Source: Chthoniobacterales bacterium
GTDB lineage: Bacteria; Verrucomicrobiota; Verrucomicrobiia; Chthoniobacterales; JAATET01
Assembly: GCA_015655545.1 (NCBI GenBank)
Contig: JAATET010000020.1
Span: 1 to 54,689, forward strand
Direction: 5' to 3'
Length of the DNA stretch: 54,689 nt
A model generated the notes under the pieces. That model was not told the origin of the DNA and did not search any database. It worked only from the letters and a program-made list of their open reading frames with translations. Within the stretch, counting starts at the first letter, position 1, and every line of letters starts with the position of its first letter. A program made the translations under genes and the position numbers. This document shows, in pieces, positions 12,928 to 21,224 of this stretch.

Positions 12928-14652
12928 TTAGGACGGCTGCGCCAATTTCAAATACATGGAGCCGCTCTTCGCACTGATTTCCGCTCCATTCGGCGTGCGG
13001 GTGGCCTCGCCGTCCGAAACCTCCACGGCATATTTGAAATCGAAATATTCATAGGACAGCCGCCCGGGCGAGACTTCGGCCAGGGCGCTGCTTTTGGGAT
13101 TCCATTCGAAATCGAGGACCAGCGAGGCATCCTTCGGGGCTCCGGTGGCCGCGAGGAAAATCCCGCTCTCGTCGAACTTGATCGACAGCATCGCTCCGTC
13201 CTCCAAAGGCAGATCGACGGTGAGGCAGGGGGATTGCTCCGTGATCGTAGGGACTTTCGCCGCGGTGGCCGGCGAGCGGCTCCCGTCCTTGTGTTGCAGG
13301 AATATCCGTCCGGCCGCTCGTTTGTCATCGCTTTCGCTCCAATGGTGCCCATCGAGCACCGAAAGCATGCGCTGCTGGATGCCATGATTTGTAACCGGCG
13401 TTTTCAGGAACGGCTGCGCGTATCGGTCGCTGTAAACAACGATATCGCGGAAATAAATTTCGCGCCCATTGAGGTGCAGATTCGCGCGGTAGAAGCGGCT
13501 TTGATACCACACCGTGCGCACCGCGGGATCGTTCCGGTCGAAAGGGTCGCTCAGGACGATTTGCGCCTGCATCGGCGTCGTCGGAAAGACCTCTCGAAAG
13601 CGCCGGCCGGTCGCGCCCATCGTCTCGACCTTTAGCGCTCCGTCGCCTTGGAATTTTGCAAGTTCTTCCATCTGGATTCGGTAGCCCTTTTCCATTTCCG
13701 GCCACCCGAAGCTATTCTCCTGGCCGAGCTGCGCGTAGGCGAACTCGCCGCACGGAGCCTCGGCAAGGGTGCGCAGAAAGTTGCGGATAAAAGTCGTGGA
13801 CCGTCCCGACGGCCAGACCGGCTCCATCGTATCGATCATGTTCAGGACGGCGCCCGAATCCGGCGCGGTGGGCTCGAGTCGATACCGCTGCTCGTAGGCA
13901 TAGACGGGATCCTGTCCGAGCAGGCGAAAGACGGGCGTCGGAATCTGGTTCGCCTTTGCAAGCGCGGGGCTCCACGCATTGATGCGGGAAGGGTAGTAGC
14001 CCGCGATTGGCGCTCCCCAAATGGTGAAGCCGTCGGTGGCGATTTGATCGCGGCACACCGCGAAAGCCTCGACCCCGTATTCGTCGCTGAGGTGGGCCAT
14101 CGTCCACGCATCGAGGTTCCAGGCGGCGACCGATTTCGGCGTGCGGCCCCATGTTTGCTTGAACCCCTTCATGGCTGCATCCGCCAATTTCCTGCGTTCG
14201 GCGGAGGTGTAGCCGATCGTGTAGGCCACCGGGACGTGGTAGTCCCATTCCCATTCCGGCTTTCCACGCCACGCCACGCCGGCTTCGTCCGTAAGCGCGC
14301 GGTTCATCTCGAACCAAAGGCCCGTCTCATGCGTGTCGGGCATATTGTCGCGGAGATACTTCACGAACGGACCGCTCACCAACGCGTCGTATTGCAAAAG
14401 CCACGTCGCCGGGAATCGATGTTTCTGGATCAACTCCATCTGTTCCTTCACGGGAAGCATCAAGTCCATGGGGCCGCGAGGCTCGCTGGCGCGGATGAAA
14501 TTCATGATGTTCACGGCGCGAAGCGCGCCCTTTGCCGCCGCGGCCTGGGAGCCCGCGCCTCTTCCCAGGCTTTCCCACGCGAGACCGGCGGCACTCGTCG
14601 CGAAGAAAACCTTCAACGAATGACTCAAAAACGAACGTCTGTTGAAATCCAT
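12928..14652 (-). CDS. Tat-type secreted protein of unknown function in glycan cluster
   Basis: 574 residues. The start MDFNRRSFLSHSLKVFFATSAAGLA has twin arginines and a hydrophobic stretch, a Tat-like signal. The mature N-terminal half (about 45-330) reads like a (beta/alpha) barrel with HRFPATWLLQYDALVSGPF, WEWDYHVPVAYTIGYTSAERR and VAAWNLDAWTMAHLSDEYG, similar in style to glycoside hydrolase/deacetylase barrels. The C-terminal third is beta-rich. No catalytic motif is certain, so no activity is assigned. It begins 15 bp after the end of the broken GH78-like gene and is followed closely by the six-hairpin glycosidase. Confidence 0.6.
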   Translation of the reverse strand: MDFNRRSFLSHSLKVFFATSAAGLAWESLGRGAGSQAAAAKGALRAVNIMNFIRASEPRGPMDLMLPVKEQMELIQKHRFPATWLLQYDALVSGPFVKYLRDNMPDTHETGLWFEMNRALTDEAGVAWRGKPEWEWDYHVPVAYTIGYTSAERRKLADAAMKGFKQTWGRTPKSVAAWNLDAWTMAHLSDEYGVEAFAVCRDQIATDGFTIWGAPIAGYYPSRINAWSPALAKANQIPTPVFRLLGQDPVYAYEQRYRLEPTAPDSGAVLNMIDTMEPVWPSGRSTTFIRNFLRTLAEAPCGEFAYAQLGQENSFGWPEMEKGYRIQMEELAKFQGDGALKVETMGATGRRFREVFPTTPMQAQIVLSDPFDRNDPAVRTVWYQSRFYRANLHLNGREIYFRDIVVYSDRYAQPFLKTPVTNHGIQQRMLSVLDGHHWSESDDKRAAGRIFLQHKDGSRSPATAAKVPTITEQSPCLTVDLPLEDGAMLSIKFDESGIFLAATGAPKDASLVLDFEWNPKSSALAEVSPGRLSYEYFDFKYAVEVSDGEATRTPNGAEISAKSGSMYLKLAQPS

Positions 14653-14667
14653 AGAGGTAGCTTCAAA

Positions 14668-15568
14668 TCAGTTTGCACGAGCCTGTGCATTCTCCACGGA
14701 GATTCGCGTAACGATCAGCTTTTTGTCGATGGATTGCGCGCCGCTGGGAAGGGAAAACGGGAGGCACATCTGCGAATGTGTGACTGACAGGATGAAACAA
14801 AGGCGTTCTCGATTCTTTCGCCAAGAATTCGACATCCACATTTTGCGACAGATTGCGCGTCCGCTTTCGGCGATCCGGGTTGCCGGTATATAAAACCGTG
14901 TTGCTGCGCTCCGGGCCGTTTTTCGAATCCAAGGCCAGCGCTCGAGAATCTGAAGCCTCGGAAAACGGCCCGATGCGGCCGAGACGACGAGTGACGCTGC
15001 CCACGTAACCGGGCATCCGAACCGCACCCCTTCGTAAAGGCTCTTGTTCAACTCCAGCCGGTAGGTGTTGTCGTGCTTGATCGGCACCTTGGTTTTGACC
15101 AGATTTTCGGGTCCGATGTTTAGGATGGCGGGCTCGTTGTATTCGCTGATGCTCATCTCCACGTCACCGGAGAGATCGGGGCTGTCAAACCCAGCCACGC
15201 GGCGCTCTCGGTCCCGAAATCAAACCGAATAGAGCCTGTGCCTTTGACCAATACGTCGCAGTCTTTTTTGGTGACAGAGGGAAGGTTGCCGAAGGAATCT
15301 GCCTTGTCCGTGGTGACCACTACCGGCCGCAAAAGGTAAGATTGCAGCCCGTCCATCGCCTGCGATTTTTCCCAGCGAAAATTCGCCAGAGGATCGGGCG
15401 ATTCGGCGACGAGCGACTTTACGAAAGCGCCGCCGTGCAGCGCCGGGTAAGGCTCGGCGATGGAGACTTGCCGTCGAGAAACCGAGCATCGGAAGCCACC
15501 AACGCGGAGCCAGCCCCCGATATTAAATGGGCGACGGCTAAGAAGAACAATGCTTTGGGCTCTTTCAT
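14668..15568 (-). pseudogene. GH78 (alpha-L-rhamnosidase)-like gene, frameshifted and lacking the catalytic domain
   Basis: Starts at the ATG at 15568 with a signal peptide (MKEPKALFFLAVAHLISGAG). Homology-like text then moves between frames: AEPYPALHGGAFVKSLVAES and GSIRFDFGTESAAWL in one frame (about 15160-15480), and DVEMSISEYNEPAI, DNTYRLELNKSLYEGVRFG in another (about 15010-15190). These segments match the N-terminal beta domains of bacterial rhamnosidase-like proteins (YNEP, TYRLELN, EGVRYG). At least two frameshifts are needed, and after EGVRFG nothing like the six-hairpin catalytic part remains. Its ATG overlaps the upstream stop in ATGA, so it was once a coupled operon member. Confidence 0.7.
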
Positions 15569-16434
15569 AGTGGGGCGGGACTGGCGCTGGGGTGACGCGA
15601 CGATTTGCGGCCGGAGCGGCTTTGAAAGTGGAACTTTTGCTTCAGAAACTCGTGCATCCAGAGATTGATCTCCCATATCCGGGAAGTTATCGCGGCATCC
15701 GACACTCGGCCTGCGGCATAAGGTGGAGGCCCAAACTCGGGGGTAAAATAGAGCTGCCGAAGTCCACGCTCGCGGGCGGATTGGACGATGGCTTCCCAAA
15801 ACTCCTCGAACCGCTTTAACCACGGCGAGAAAAGGGGATCGCGAGGGTCGCTGATCTGCGGTCCCTGATCATAGCCCACGCGAGCGTGAACGTGGCTGAC
15901 GCGCGCGACAGCCTCGTCGACGGCCGACTGCTGATCCCGCAGATCACTTTCCGCCACGCAAACCCAATGTGAAAAATCGGCGGTAAGCCGCAAATCCGGC
16001 AGTTCCTTCAAATAAGCGGCCGAGAGGTGGCAGGAAAACAAAGCGCGCCCTCGATGGGTCTCGTGCATGGTCGGGAGGCCCGTCTGACTGGACAGGTCGA
16101 GTGCCCGGTCGAAAATGCGAAGATTGTCTCGAAACCGGAAATGATCCTTTCCCGTATGTAGATTGACTTGAATGGCGCTCGCCTCCACCGCGTCATCAAA
16201 CCCCCGTTCCAGAGAATCCAGATGCTCATTCGGCATGGAGCCTTCCGTGGATAGATGCGCGATGAGATCGAGTCCGCCGTCGCGACAAATCCGGCCGATC
16301 TCGGCCGCACTCTCACGTTGCCAGGGCAAATAGATCTCCGCTGCATGGAAGCCGTGCTCTCGAACACGGCGCACAAATTCGTCGAGCGGCCAGGATGCGG
16401 CCTCCCACTTGGATTTGGAAAAACGAATGTCCAA
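15565..16434 (-). CDS. Sugar phosphate isomerase/epimerase-like TIM-barrel protein
   Basis: 289 residues with no signal, beginning MDIRFSKSKWE. The pattern GFHAAEIYLPW, GLDLIAHLSTEGS, IQVNLHTGKDHFRF, GLPTMHETHRGRALFS, RLTADFSHWVCVAE, VSHVHARVGYDQGPQ and LYFTPEFGPPPY follows the xylose-isomerase-like AP-endonuclease-2 barrel, with His, Glu, Asp and His residues placed to bind a divalent metal. Such proteins isomerise or epimerise sugars or oxidise inositols; the substrate is not visible. It lies between the PhyH gene and the broken GH78-like gene, consistent with breakdown of a glycan-derived sugar. Confidence 0.75.
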   Translation of the reverse strand: MDIRFSKSKWEAASWPLDEFVRRVREHGFHAAEIYLPWQRESAAEIGRICRDGGLDLIAHLSTEGSMPNEHLDSLERGFDDAVEASAIQVNLHTGKDHFRFRDNLRIFDRALDLSSQTGLPTMHETHRGRALFSCHLSAAYLKELPDLRLTADFSHWVCVAESDLRDQQSAVDEAVARVSHVHARVGYDQGPQISDPRDPLFSPWLKRFEEFWEAIVQSARERGLRQLYFTPEFGPPPYAAGRVSDAAITSRIWEINLWMHEFLKQKFHFQSRSGRKSSRHPSASPAPL

Positions 16435-16490
16435 AATTTAGCCGACGAGTTGCAGTGTTCCAGATGGAGCGGTTCAGCACGGCCGCGGCC

Positions 16491-17483
16491 TTAGCAAACC
16501 CGGCCGCGCTTTCCGGCCATGCTGTGGCCGGGCGGGTTTGCCCCCATCCAGCGCTCATCCGGCTTTTGGCTGGCGGGCTGGTAACGCACATCGGTGGAGA
16601 TTCGAACGCGGTCGCTATGATTATCCAGGCTGCCGTGGATCAGCCGCATATTGAAAGTGATGAAATCTCCGGGCTCCCAGCATTCGCAGGTCAACCACCG
16701 GGACTCGAATTTTTCCGGCAAAGTTTCCGGGTGATTGCTAAGCCACCCGGGGAAGGACCAGCCGCCCTCCTCCTTGACTTTGCGAACCTCTACGGGTCGA
16801 TTTTCGCAATAGCTATCTACGTCCTTCTCGAGATAGCTGGCGATCCGCCCTGACTTAAGGTGGCTTTTTTCCAGCAAAATCAATCCCCCGACATGGAGCG
16901 GAATAGTGCCATAAGGTATCCAGCACGTCAGAAGCTCGCGGCTCCCGCGTCCCATATAAACCCAATCGCAATGAGTTGGCGTGCCCGCCCCCGGCCCCAT
17001 GACGCGAAGCCAGGTGTAATCGAAATGCAATGCCGGCTCCGCAAATAGCGAATCGTAAAATCCCTGAATCTCCGGCCCGTAAACCACGCGCTCGATCTCG
17101 GCATTTGCCACCGCGAGATCTGGACGGAAGGCGCCCGTCTTCATTTTTTTAAGCGATCGCGCGTCCGAAAATTGCGGCTCTGTCTCAAGCGCGAAATCCT
17201 CGAGATGCGACGCATCCACGATTCCGTCCATCAGCTCGCGGGTTGGATCGAGCAAGCCGTCCGCTCGAAGCCGCTCAAGAATGGATCGGCGGGCTTCGAG
17301 CACCATATCCGCGTCCAGATACCTCTTTAGATAAAGGTATCCGTCCTCGTCGAGCCGGCTTCGCAGGCCAGTCGGATCGTCCAGCAAATCGCTGCTGGAG
17401 CGGATGAAGCCAAAGTGGGCGTTATCCGTTTGTAGAGATCGCCCAAGCGAAGTGAGTGGAAGGGAGGAAACAAGCGCGCTCAT
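16491..17483 (-). CDS. Phytanoyl-CoA dioxygenase (PhyH) family protein
   Basis: 330 residues from the ATG at 17483 (MSALVSSLPLTSLGRSLQT); the open frame extends 33 codons upstream through the promoter region. The Fe(II)/2-oxoglutarate fold shows the HxD pair in THCDWVYMG, the distal His in RLIHGSLDNHSDRVRIS and the 2-oxoglutarate Arg in the same segment. Members hydroxylate small molecules; the substrate here is unknown. It is the first gene of the cluster and diverges from the AraC-type regulator, so it is probably controlled by it. Confidence 0.8.
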   Translation of the reverse strand: MSALVSSLPLTSLGRSLQTDNAHFGFIRSSSDLLDDPTGLRSRLDEDGYLYLKRYLDADMVLEARRSILERLRADGLLDPTRELMDGIVDASHLEDFALETEPQFSDARSLKKMKTGAFRPDLAVANAEIERVVYGPEIQGFYDSLFAEPALHFDYTWLRVMGPGAGTPTHCDWVYMGRGSRELLTCWIPYGTIPLHVGGLILLEKSHLKSGRIASYLEKDVDSYCENRPVEVRKVKEEGGWSFPGWLSNHPETLPEKFESRWLTCECWEPGDFITFNMRLIHGSLDNHSDRVRISTDVRYQPASQKPDERWMGANPPGHSMAGKRGRVC

Positions 17484-17557
17484 GCCTGCCAATATGAGGC
17501 CGCTTGCGATTAAAGAACATAGACGCCTCGGTAAAAAATATGTATGTTTTGGTTTAG
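17484..17557. promoter_or_regulatory. Divergent promoter region with inverted repeat, AraC-type cluster
   Basis: The 74 bp between the divergent PhyH and AraC-type genes hold the inverted repeat AACATA (17516-17521) and TATGTT (17543-17548), 21 bp apart, within an AT-rich stretch unlike the GC-rich flanks. It is a candidate operator for the adjacent regulator; binding is inference. Confidence 0.35.
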
Positions 17558-18412
17558 ATGCTCGAAAACGAATCCTCCTCATGGATCGCTAACTGGCTCC
17601 GCATCGACACGCCGCTCGGTATCCTGGTGGACTCGGGACTTCTGGTGGATTCCAAAGGAACGGGATTTAAGATCTTCCGCTCCCATTCCTCCTATGCCAT
17701 CGTTCTACTGCTCGACGGACACGGGCGATACCGCGACATCACTGGGCTGGATGAGTCCCTGCAACCGGGAGACTGCATATGGGTAGTTCCTGGCAAAGCG
17801 CATCAATACGGGCCGAGAGCGAAGGATCGATGGACCGAAATTTATTTGAACTTCGATGGGCCCGCCTTTGAGGCTTGGCGCAAGCCGGAATTCCTGGGGG
17901 AGCGCCCGGTTCGCAGGCTACGGGATGTCGCCGCGTGGTATCCGCGATGGAAAGCGATCGCAAGCTGCCGACCCAAAAACTTCCGTCAAAGCATATCCGC
18001 GCTTGTGCAGATCCACCTCCTTCTGAACGATCTGGCGGAAATTGATTCGAAGCCATTGTCTTTCGACGATCGATTGGAGATTTCAAAGCTCCACCTGGAA
18101 GCCTGGCCACCCGGAGAAACGCCCGAGTGGCGCCAGCTCGCCGCGGAATGTGGCTGCGGATATGAAAAATGGCGAAAAGCGTTTCGCGATCGTTTCAAGG
18201 TCGCGCCCGCCAGATTTAGACGCCAGGCACTCATGGAACGAGCCGCCCGCCTGATGGCTCAAAATTCATTATCCAATGCGGAGCTCGCAGAGCAGTTTGG
18301 CTGCGCGGACGAGTCCCATTTTTCCAAGTTATTCAAACAGTGCCATCGCGTAAGCCCATCCACATACAAGCGCCGCCTGATAAGGGCATCTCAGCACCTC
18401 AAGGAGATCTAA
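17558..18412 (+). CDS. AraC family transcriptional regulator
   Basis: 284 residues. The N-terminal half is a cupin-like sugar-sensing domain (FRSHSSYAIVLLLDGHGRYRD, ESLQPGDCIWVVPGKAHQYGP, RWTEIYLNFDGPAFEAW). The C-terminal half holds two helix-turn-helix units; the second is the conserved LSNAELAEQFGCADESHFSKLFKQ followed by CHRVSPSTYKRR, the AraC/XylS signature. The first unit (WRQLAAECGCGYEKWRKAFRDRF) is also complete. It diverges from the glycan-use gene series and most likely switches it on when a degradation product binds. Confidence 0.9.
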   Translation: MLENESSSWIANWLRIDTPLGILVDSGLLVDSKGTGFKIFRSHSSYAIVLLLDGHGRYRDITGLDESLQPGDCIWVVPGKAHQYGPRAKDRWTEIYLNFDGPAFEAWRKPEFLGERPVRRLRDVAAWYPRWKAIASCRPKNFRQSISALVQIHLLLNDLAEIDSKPLSFDDRLEISKLHLEAWPPGETPEWRQLAAECGCGYEKWRKAFRDRFKVAPARFRRQALMERAARLMAQNSLSNAELAEQFGCADESHFSKLFKQCHRVSPSTYKRRLIRASQHLKEI

Positions 18413-18484
18413 ATGGACAACTGTCGCAATCCGACGGGTTTAGCAAAAATCGCGCCGGGTTAGGGGAAATGTGGTGGACTTGAT

Positions 18485-18568
18485 GTGCCCTTGTTCGATT
18501 TCGATCTACTCACGATTCCGGCAGCGGCCAAGCGGCTCACCATTGGCGAGAGCACGCTTCGCCGCTAG
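18485..18568 (+). pseudogene. Excisionase-type HTH fragment
   Basis: A GTG-started reading of 27 codons ends in TAG: VPLFDFDLLTIPAAAKRL then TIGESTLRR. It resembles the first helix-turn-helix of MerR/excisionase-like DNA-binding proteins (LTIPEAAKRLGIGESTLRR), which should continue for another 30 or more residues. It stops exactly where the convergent ice-binding gene ends, its stop overlapping that of the opposite gene by 2 bp. It is probably a remnant of a mobile-element regulator; it is too short to be sure. Confidence 0.4.
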
Positions 18569-20451
18569 GGAACGACTCTAAATGAAGCCCGCCTGAGGGT
18601 TGAAGCCCGACCAACAGAATTGGTTGCAGTTGCAGTAATTCGGTAGTTTCCGAGCGTAAGACTTTTAATGATTCGCTTTGGAACTTGAACGAAGCTTGCC
18701 CCACCTTTGCCTCGAATTCGAAATGTTATAGTTAAAAAGGATTGGCGTGTGATTTGAAATCGGATCGTTGCTGTTTCAGTCAATCTTAGCCTGATCTTGG
18801 GACCAAGTTTGCTCAGCGAGCTTTCGTGCACGCCGCTTAAGGGCACCTTTTTTGGAGTAATCACCAGCCTCGTGATTGAAGGGCGTTCGCCGTCGATGAT
18901 GACAGGGGGGGCCACGGTGTTAATCGTAAGTATCCGCTCAACCCAAGCCTCATTGCCAGCGGCATCGGAAACGATCACTATATATCGATAAACGCCGTCG
19001 GAAAGCGCATCTGCGGTCACCGACCAGCGTTGATCTTCATCAACCAGACCGGTAAGGGTCTGATTGGCGATAATTACCTTAACCGTCGTGCCCGAAGGGA
19101 CGTCAGCGGTCCCGGAGATGGTGGCGGTCGCATTGTTGGTCAGGGCGTCCGATCCGCCGGAGATCGTCACCACTGGAGGCGTAGTGTCTGGTGGCGTGGT
19201 GTCCACAGTAATAGACTGGGTCGCGATGCTCTCATTCCCGGCCGGATCGCTCACTGAGGCGGTGACTTGATAGGTCCCGTCGGCAAGGTTGGCAGCCCTG
19301 ATATTCCAACTCGCATCGCCCTGAACCAAAGCATTCAGGTTCTGTGAATCGATGGTCACCCGGACAACCGTATTTGCACTCACGTCACTCGTGCCACTGA
19401 TGGTGGGAGTCGAATTATTGGTTGCCACGGCGGGGCCGCCGTCGAGGGTGATCGCCGGTGGCACGGTGTCGACGGTTAACTGCTGTGTGGCGCTGCCTGG
19501 GTTGCCTGCCGCGTCGGTGCCTGAGGCCTCGACGGGGTAGACGCCGTTCGCCAGAATTCCCGTAGTCACGGACCAGTTTCCATTGATCGGGGTCGCGGTG
19601 AGGGTTTGTCCGGCAATCACCACGGTAACTTGCCCCGGAGCGTCGAGGTCGGTCGTCCCAAATATGGTCGGCGTCGTATCGGTCGTATACGCCGTTTCGC
19701 CTCCGTCTATGGTCACGACGGGGGGAGCGCCGTAGAACTGATTGTTGTCGAGCGTAAGGGCTCCATTAAGGGCAATCGCGCGTCCGTTGACAAAAGTTCC
19801 GTTACCCATGGCGACCGCGTCCTTGGCGATCATTGTTCCCACAAAATCAGCCAGGGCGCCAATGGCCCCGGCGCCATTCACCTGCCAAAAGACTCGCGAT
19901 GCCCGAGCTCCATTCGTCAAGACCACATGACTGGCAGCCGCGAAGGAGAGGGCGCCATCGACTTGAAAGACGAAAACCGCGTTGGGATCTCCCGCGCCGT
20001 CAAGGGTCAGGGTGCCCGTGTTGGAAGCCGCCCCCGCGATGGTATAAAGGCCGGGTGAAACAACCGCTCCAACCAGCGCGCCGGGAATAACCACGCCTCC
20101 CGGCCTGTTCGCGATCTCATTATAGGCAGAGACTACGTTAGCGTGCGCCTGGTCCACGGAGCTACCATGTCGGATCGTTCCAGTAACAACGCCGGGTGGA
20201 AAACCGGTCGGAGCGGTATCCGCTTTAATGCCAAGATCACCCCGGATCGTCGTGTGCGGTGCGCCAGGGGCGCTGACCGTATTTCCAACAGAGGCTCCGC
20301 TTAGGACTGCGTATGGAGAGGCCGCGCCAAGATCGACCATCGTCGTAGGGGCGACGTTAGCAGAAGTGGCTCCGAGACTTAGTAAGGCAAATCCAATGAC
20401 AGTCCAGGCCCACAGAGATTTGCTGGTCATGCTTCGCATGACCCACAACAT
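18565..20451 (-). CDS. Ice-binding-like (DUF3494) secreted protein with Ig-like repeats
   Basis: 628 residues; start at the ATG at 20451 or at in-frame ATGs 15-24 bp further in. After a signal peptide (SKSLWAWTVIGFALLSLG) comes a DUF3494 beta-solenoid, residues about 38-245: VDLGAASPYAVLSGASVGN, TTIRGDLGI, VVTGTIRHG, TLTLDGAGDPNAVFVFQVDG, ASRVFWQVNGAGAIGALADF, GRAIALNGALTLDNNQF. Three Ig-like repeats follow (each with TPTISGT or similar and VSDAAGNE near its end), then a basic C-terminal domain. DUF3494 proteins bind ice or act as adhesins at the cell surface. Both ends of the gene touch mobile-element fragments, which suggests acquisition by transfer. Confidence 0.85.
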   Translation of the reverse strand: MLWVMRSMTSKSLWAWTVIGFALLSLGATSANVAPTTMVDLGAASPYAVLSGASVGNTVSAPGAPHTTIRGDLGIKADTAPTGFPPGVVTGTIRHGSSVDQAHANVVSAYNEIANRPGGVVIPGALVGAVVSPGLYTIAGAASNTGTLTLDGAGDPNAVFVFQVDGALSFAAASHVVLTNGARASRVFWQVNGAGAIGALADFVGTMIAKDAVAMGNGTFVNGRAIALNGALTLDNNQFYGAPPVVTIDGGETAYTTDTTPTIFGTTDLDAPGQVTVVIAGQTLTATPINGNWSVTTGILANGVYPVEASGTDAAGNPGSATQQLTVDTVPPAITLDGGPAVATNNSTPTISGTSDVSANTVVRVTIDSQNLNALVQGDASWNIRAANLADGTYQVTASVSDPAGNESIATQSITVDTTPPDTTPPVVTISGGSDALTNNATATISGTADVPSGTTVKVIIANQTLTGLVDEDQRWSVTADALSDGVYRYIVIVSDAAGNEAWVERILTINTVAPPVIIDGERPSITRLVITPKKVPLSGVHESSLSKLGPKIRLRLTETATIRFQITRQSFLTITFRIRGKGGASFVQVPKRIIKSLTLGNYRITATATNSVGRASTLRRASFRVVP

Positions 20452-20512
20452 TATCCGGCGGCGGATGCTTCACCATGGGGTGTAACCCGACCCCCGGCGA
20501 AGGCTGAGCACG

Positions 20513-20600
20513 GCGCGGCACGAAAACCCGCACGGGTTCTTTCTTGGATCAAGGTTTTTTCAAACTCAGCCACGGCATCGAACACATGAAAGATCAGCAT
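20513..20600 (-). pseudogene. Serine recombinase (resolvase/invertase) fragment
   Basis: The minus-strand reading from 20600, MLIFHVFDAVAEFEKTLIQ then ERTRAGFRAA, closely follows the resolvase segment L(I)FHVFGALAEFERNLIRERTRAGLAAA at the end of the catalytic domain. The Ser-containing N-terminus and the C-terminal HTH are missing; upstream residues in the same frame look random. It sits directly upstream of the ice-binding gene. Confidence 0.7.
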
Positions 20601-20911
20601 TCTCCAGCAGTAGTAGTGTCGAGATTTTGGGTGAGGCACCGCCTGCCCAACACCCCGTCCGCGATCGCCGATCATTGCATCGGCACTCTCACCGCTCGCC
20701 ACCTCCCCGCTCACCTCAACTTCCTCCTCAAAGCTCTCCCTGCTTAAAACACAGTTGCTACAACTTTATTTAAAACGCTCTAAGATCACCGTGCTCCTCA
20801 AGTCGAATCGACCGGCGGCAGGTCGGAGTCATCGCGAAAATCGCACCGCATGTCCGAGGGAAATGAAAAACCGCCTTGCCACGCCCTCGGCCGGGGAGGA
20901 TGCTTTTAACC
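20601..20911. other. Intergenic stretch, no gene recognised
   Basis: No convincing coding sequence, tRNA or repeat was found. It separates the recombinase fragment from the mla cluster. Base composition is lower in GC at 20750-20800 (ACAACTTTATTTAAAACG), where promoters for the next genes may lie, but no clear -35/-10 pair was picked. Confidence 0.4.
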
Positions 20912-21178
20912 ATGGTAGAGGTCGAAATTTACGCCGCTGGAGTCCGTGCTCCCGAGAAGATGATGGCCCTTGCCCTTGAGCTCGATACGCTTGCTGGCAT
21001 CCGATACAAGGTCGATACGAACCACGATATCGTCTATATGGAGTTCGGCGGAAAGTCGCCCGAGCTGGCTTCGCTCATCGCACTTTTCACCAAAGCTGGC
21101 CTAAATGCGAAGTTTGTCGGCGCGTTGCCGCCCGAAGTCAGCGTGGACAAGAAAAAGACGCAGAGGTTGATGGTGTGA
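20912..21178 (+). CDS. Small conserved-looking protein upstream of mlaE
   Basis: 88 residues from the ATG at 20912 (MVEVEIYAAGVRAPEKM), chosen because GGGGAGGA ends 11 bp before it. The alternation of VEVEIYAAG, IRYKVDTNHDIVYMEF and LNAKFVGALPPEV suggests a small alpha/beta ferredoxin-like fold. No family is recognised. It is 46 bp before mlaE on the same strand, so it is probably transcribed with the Mla genes. Confidence 0.55.
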   Translation: MVEVEIYAAGVRAPEKMMALALELDTLAGIRYKVDTNHDIVYMEFGGKSPELASLIALFTKAGLNAKFVGALPPEVSVDKKKTQRLMV

Positions 21179-21224
21179 GCGGCGGGATCCCGCCCGCCGG
21201 CCCAGATCCGCTCTGTTTCCCCGA

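Noticed and set aside
9853-20600. tRNA-Glu-bounded genomic island with attL/attR
   Set aside because: No second copy of the tRNA 3' end was found in the window and no phage-type integrase is present; only fragments support mobility.
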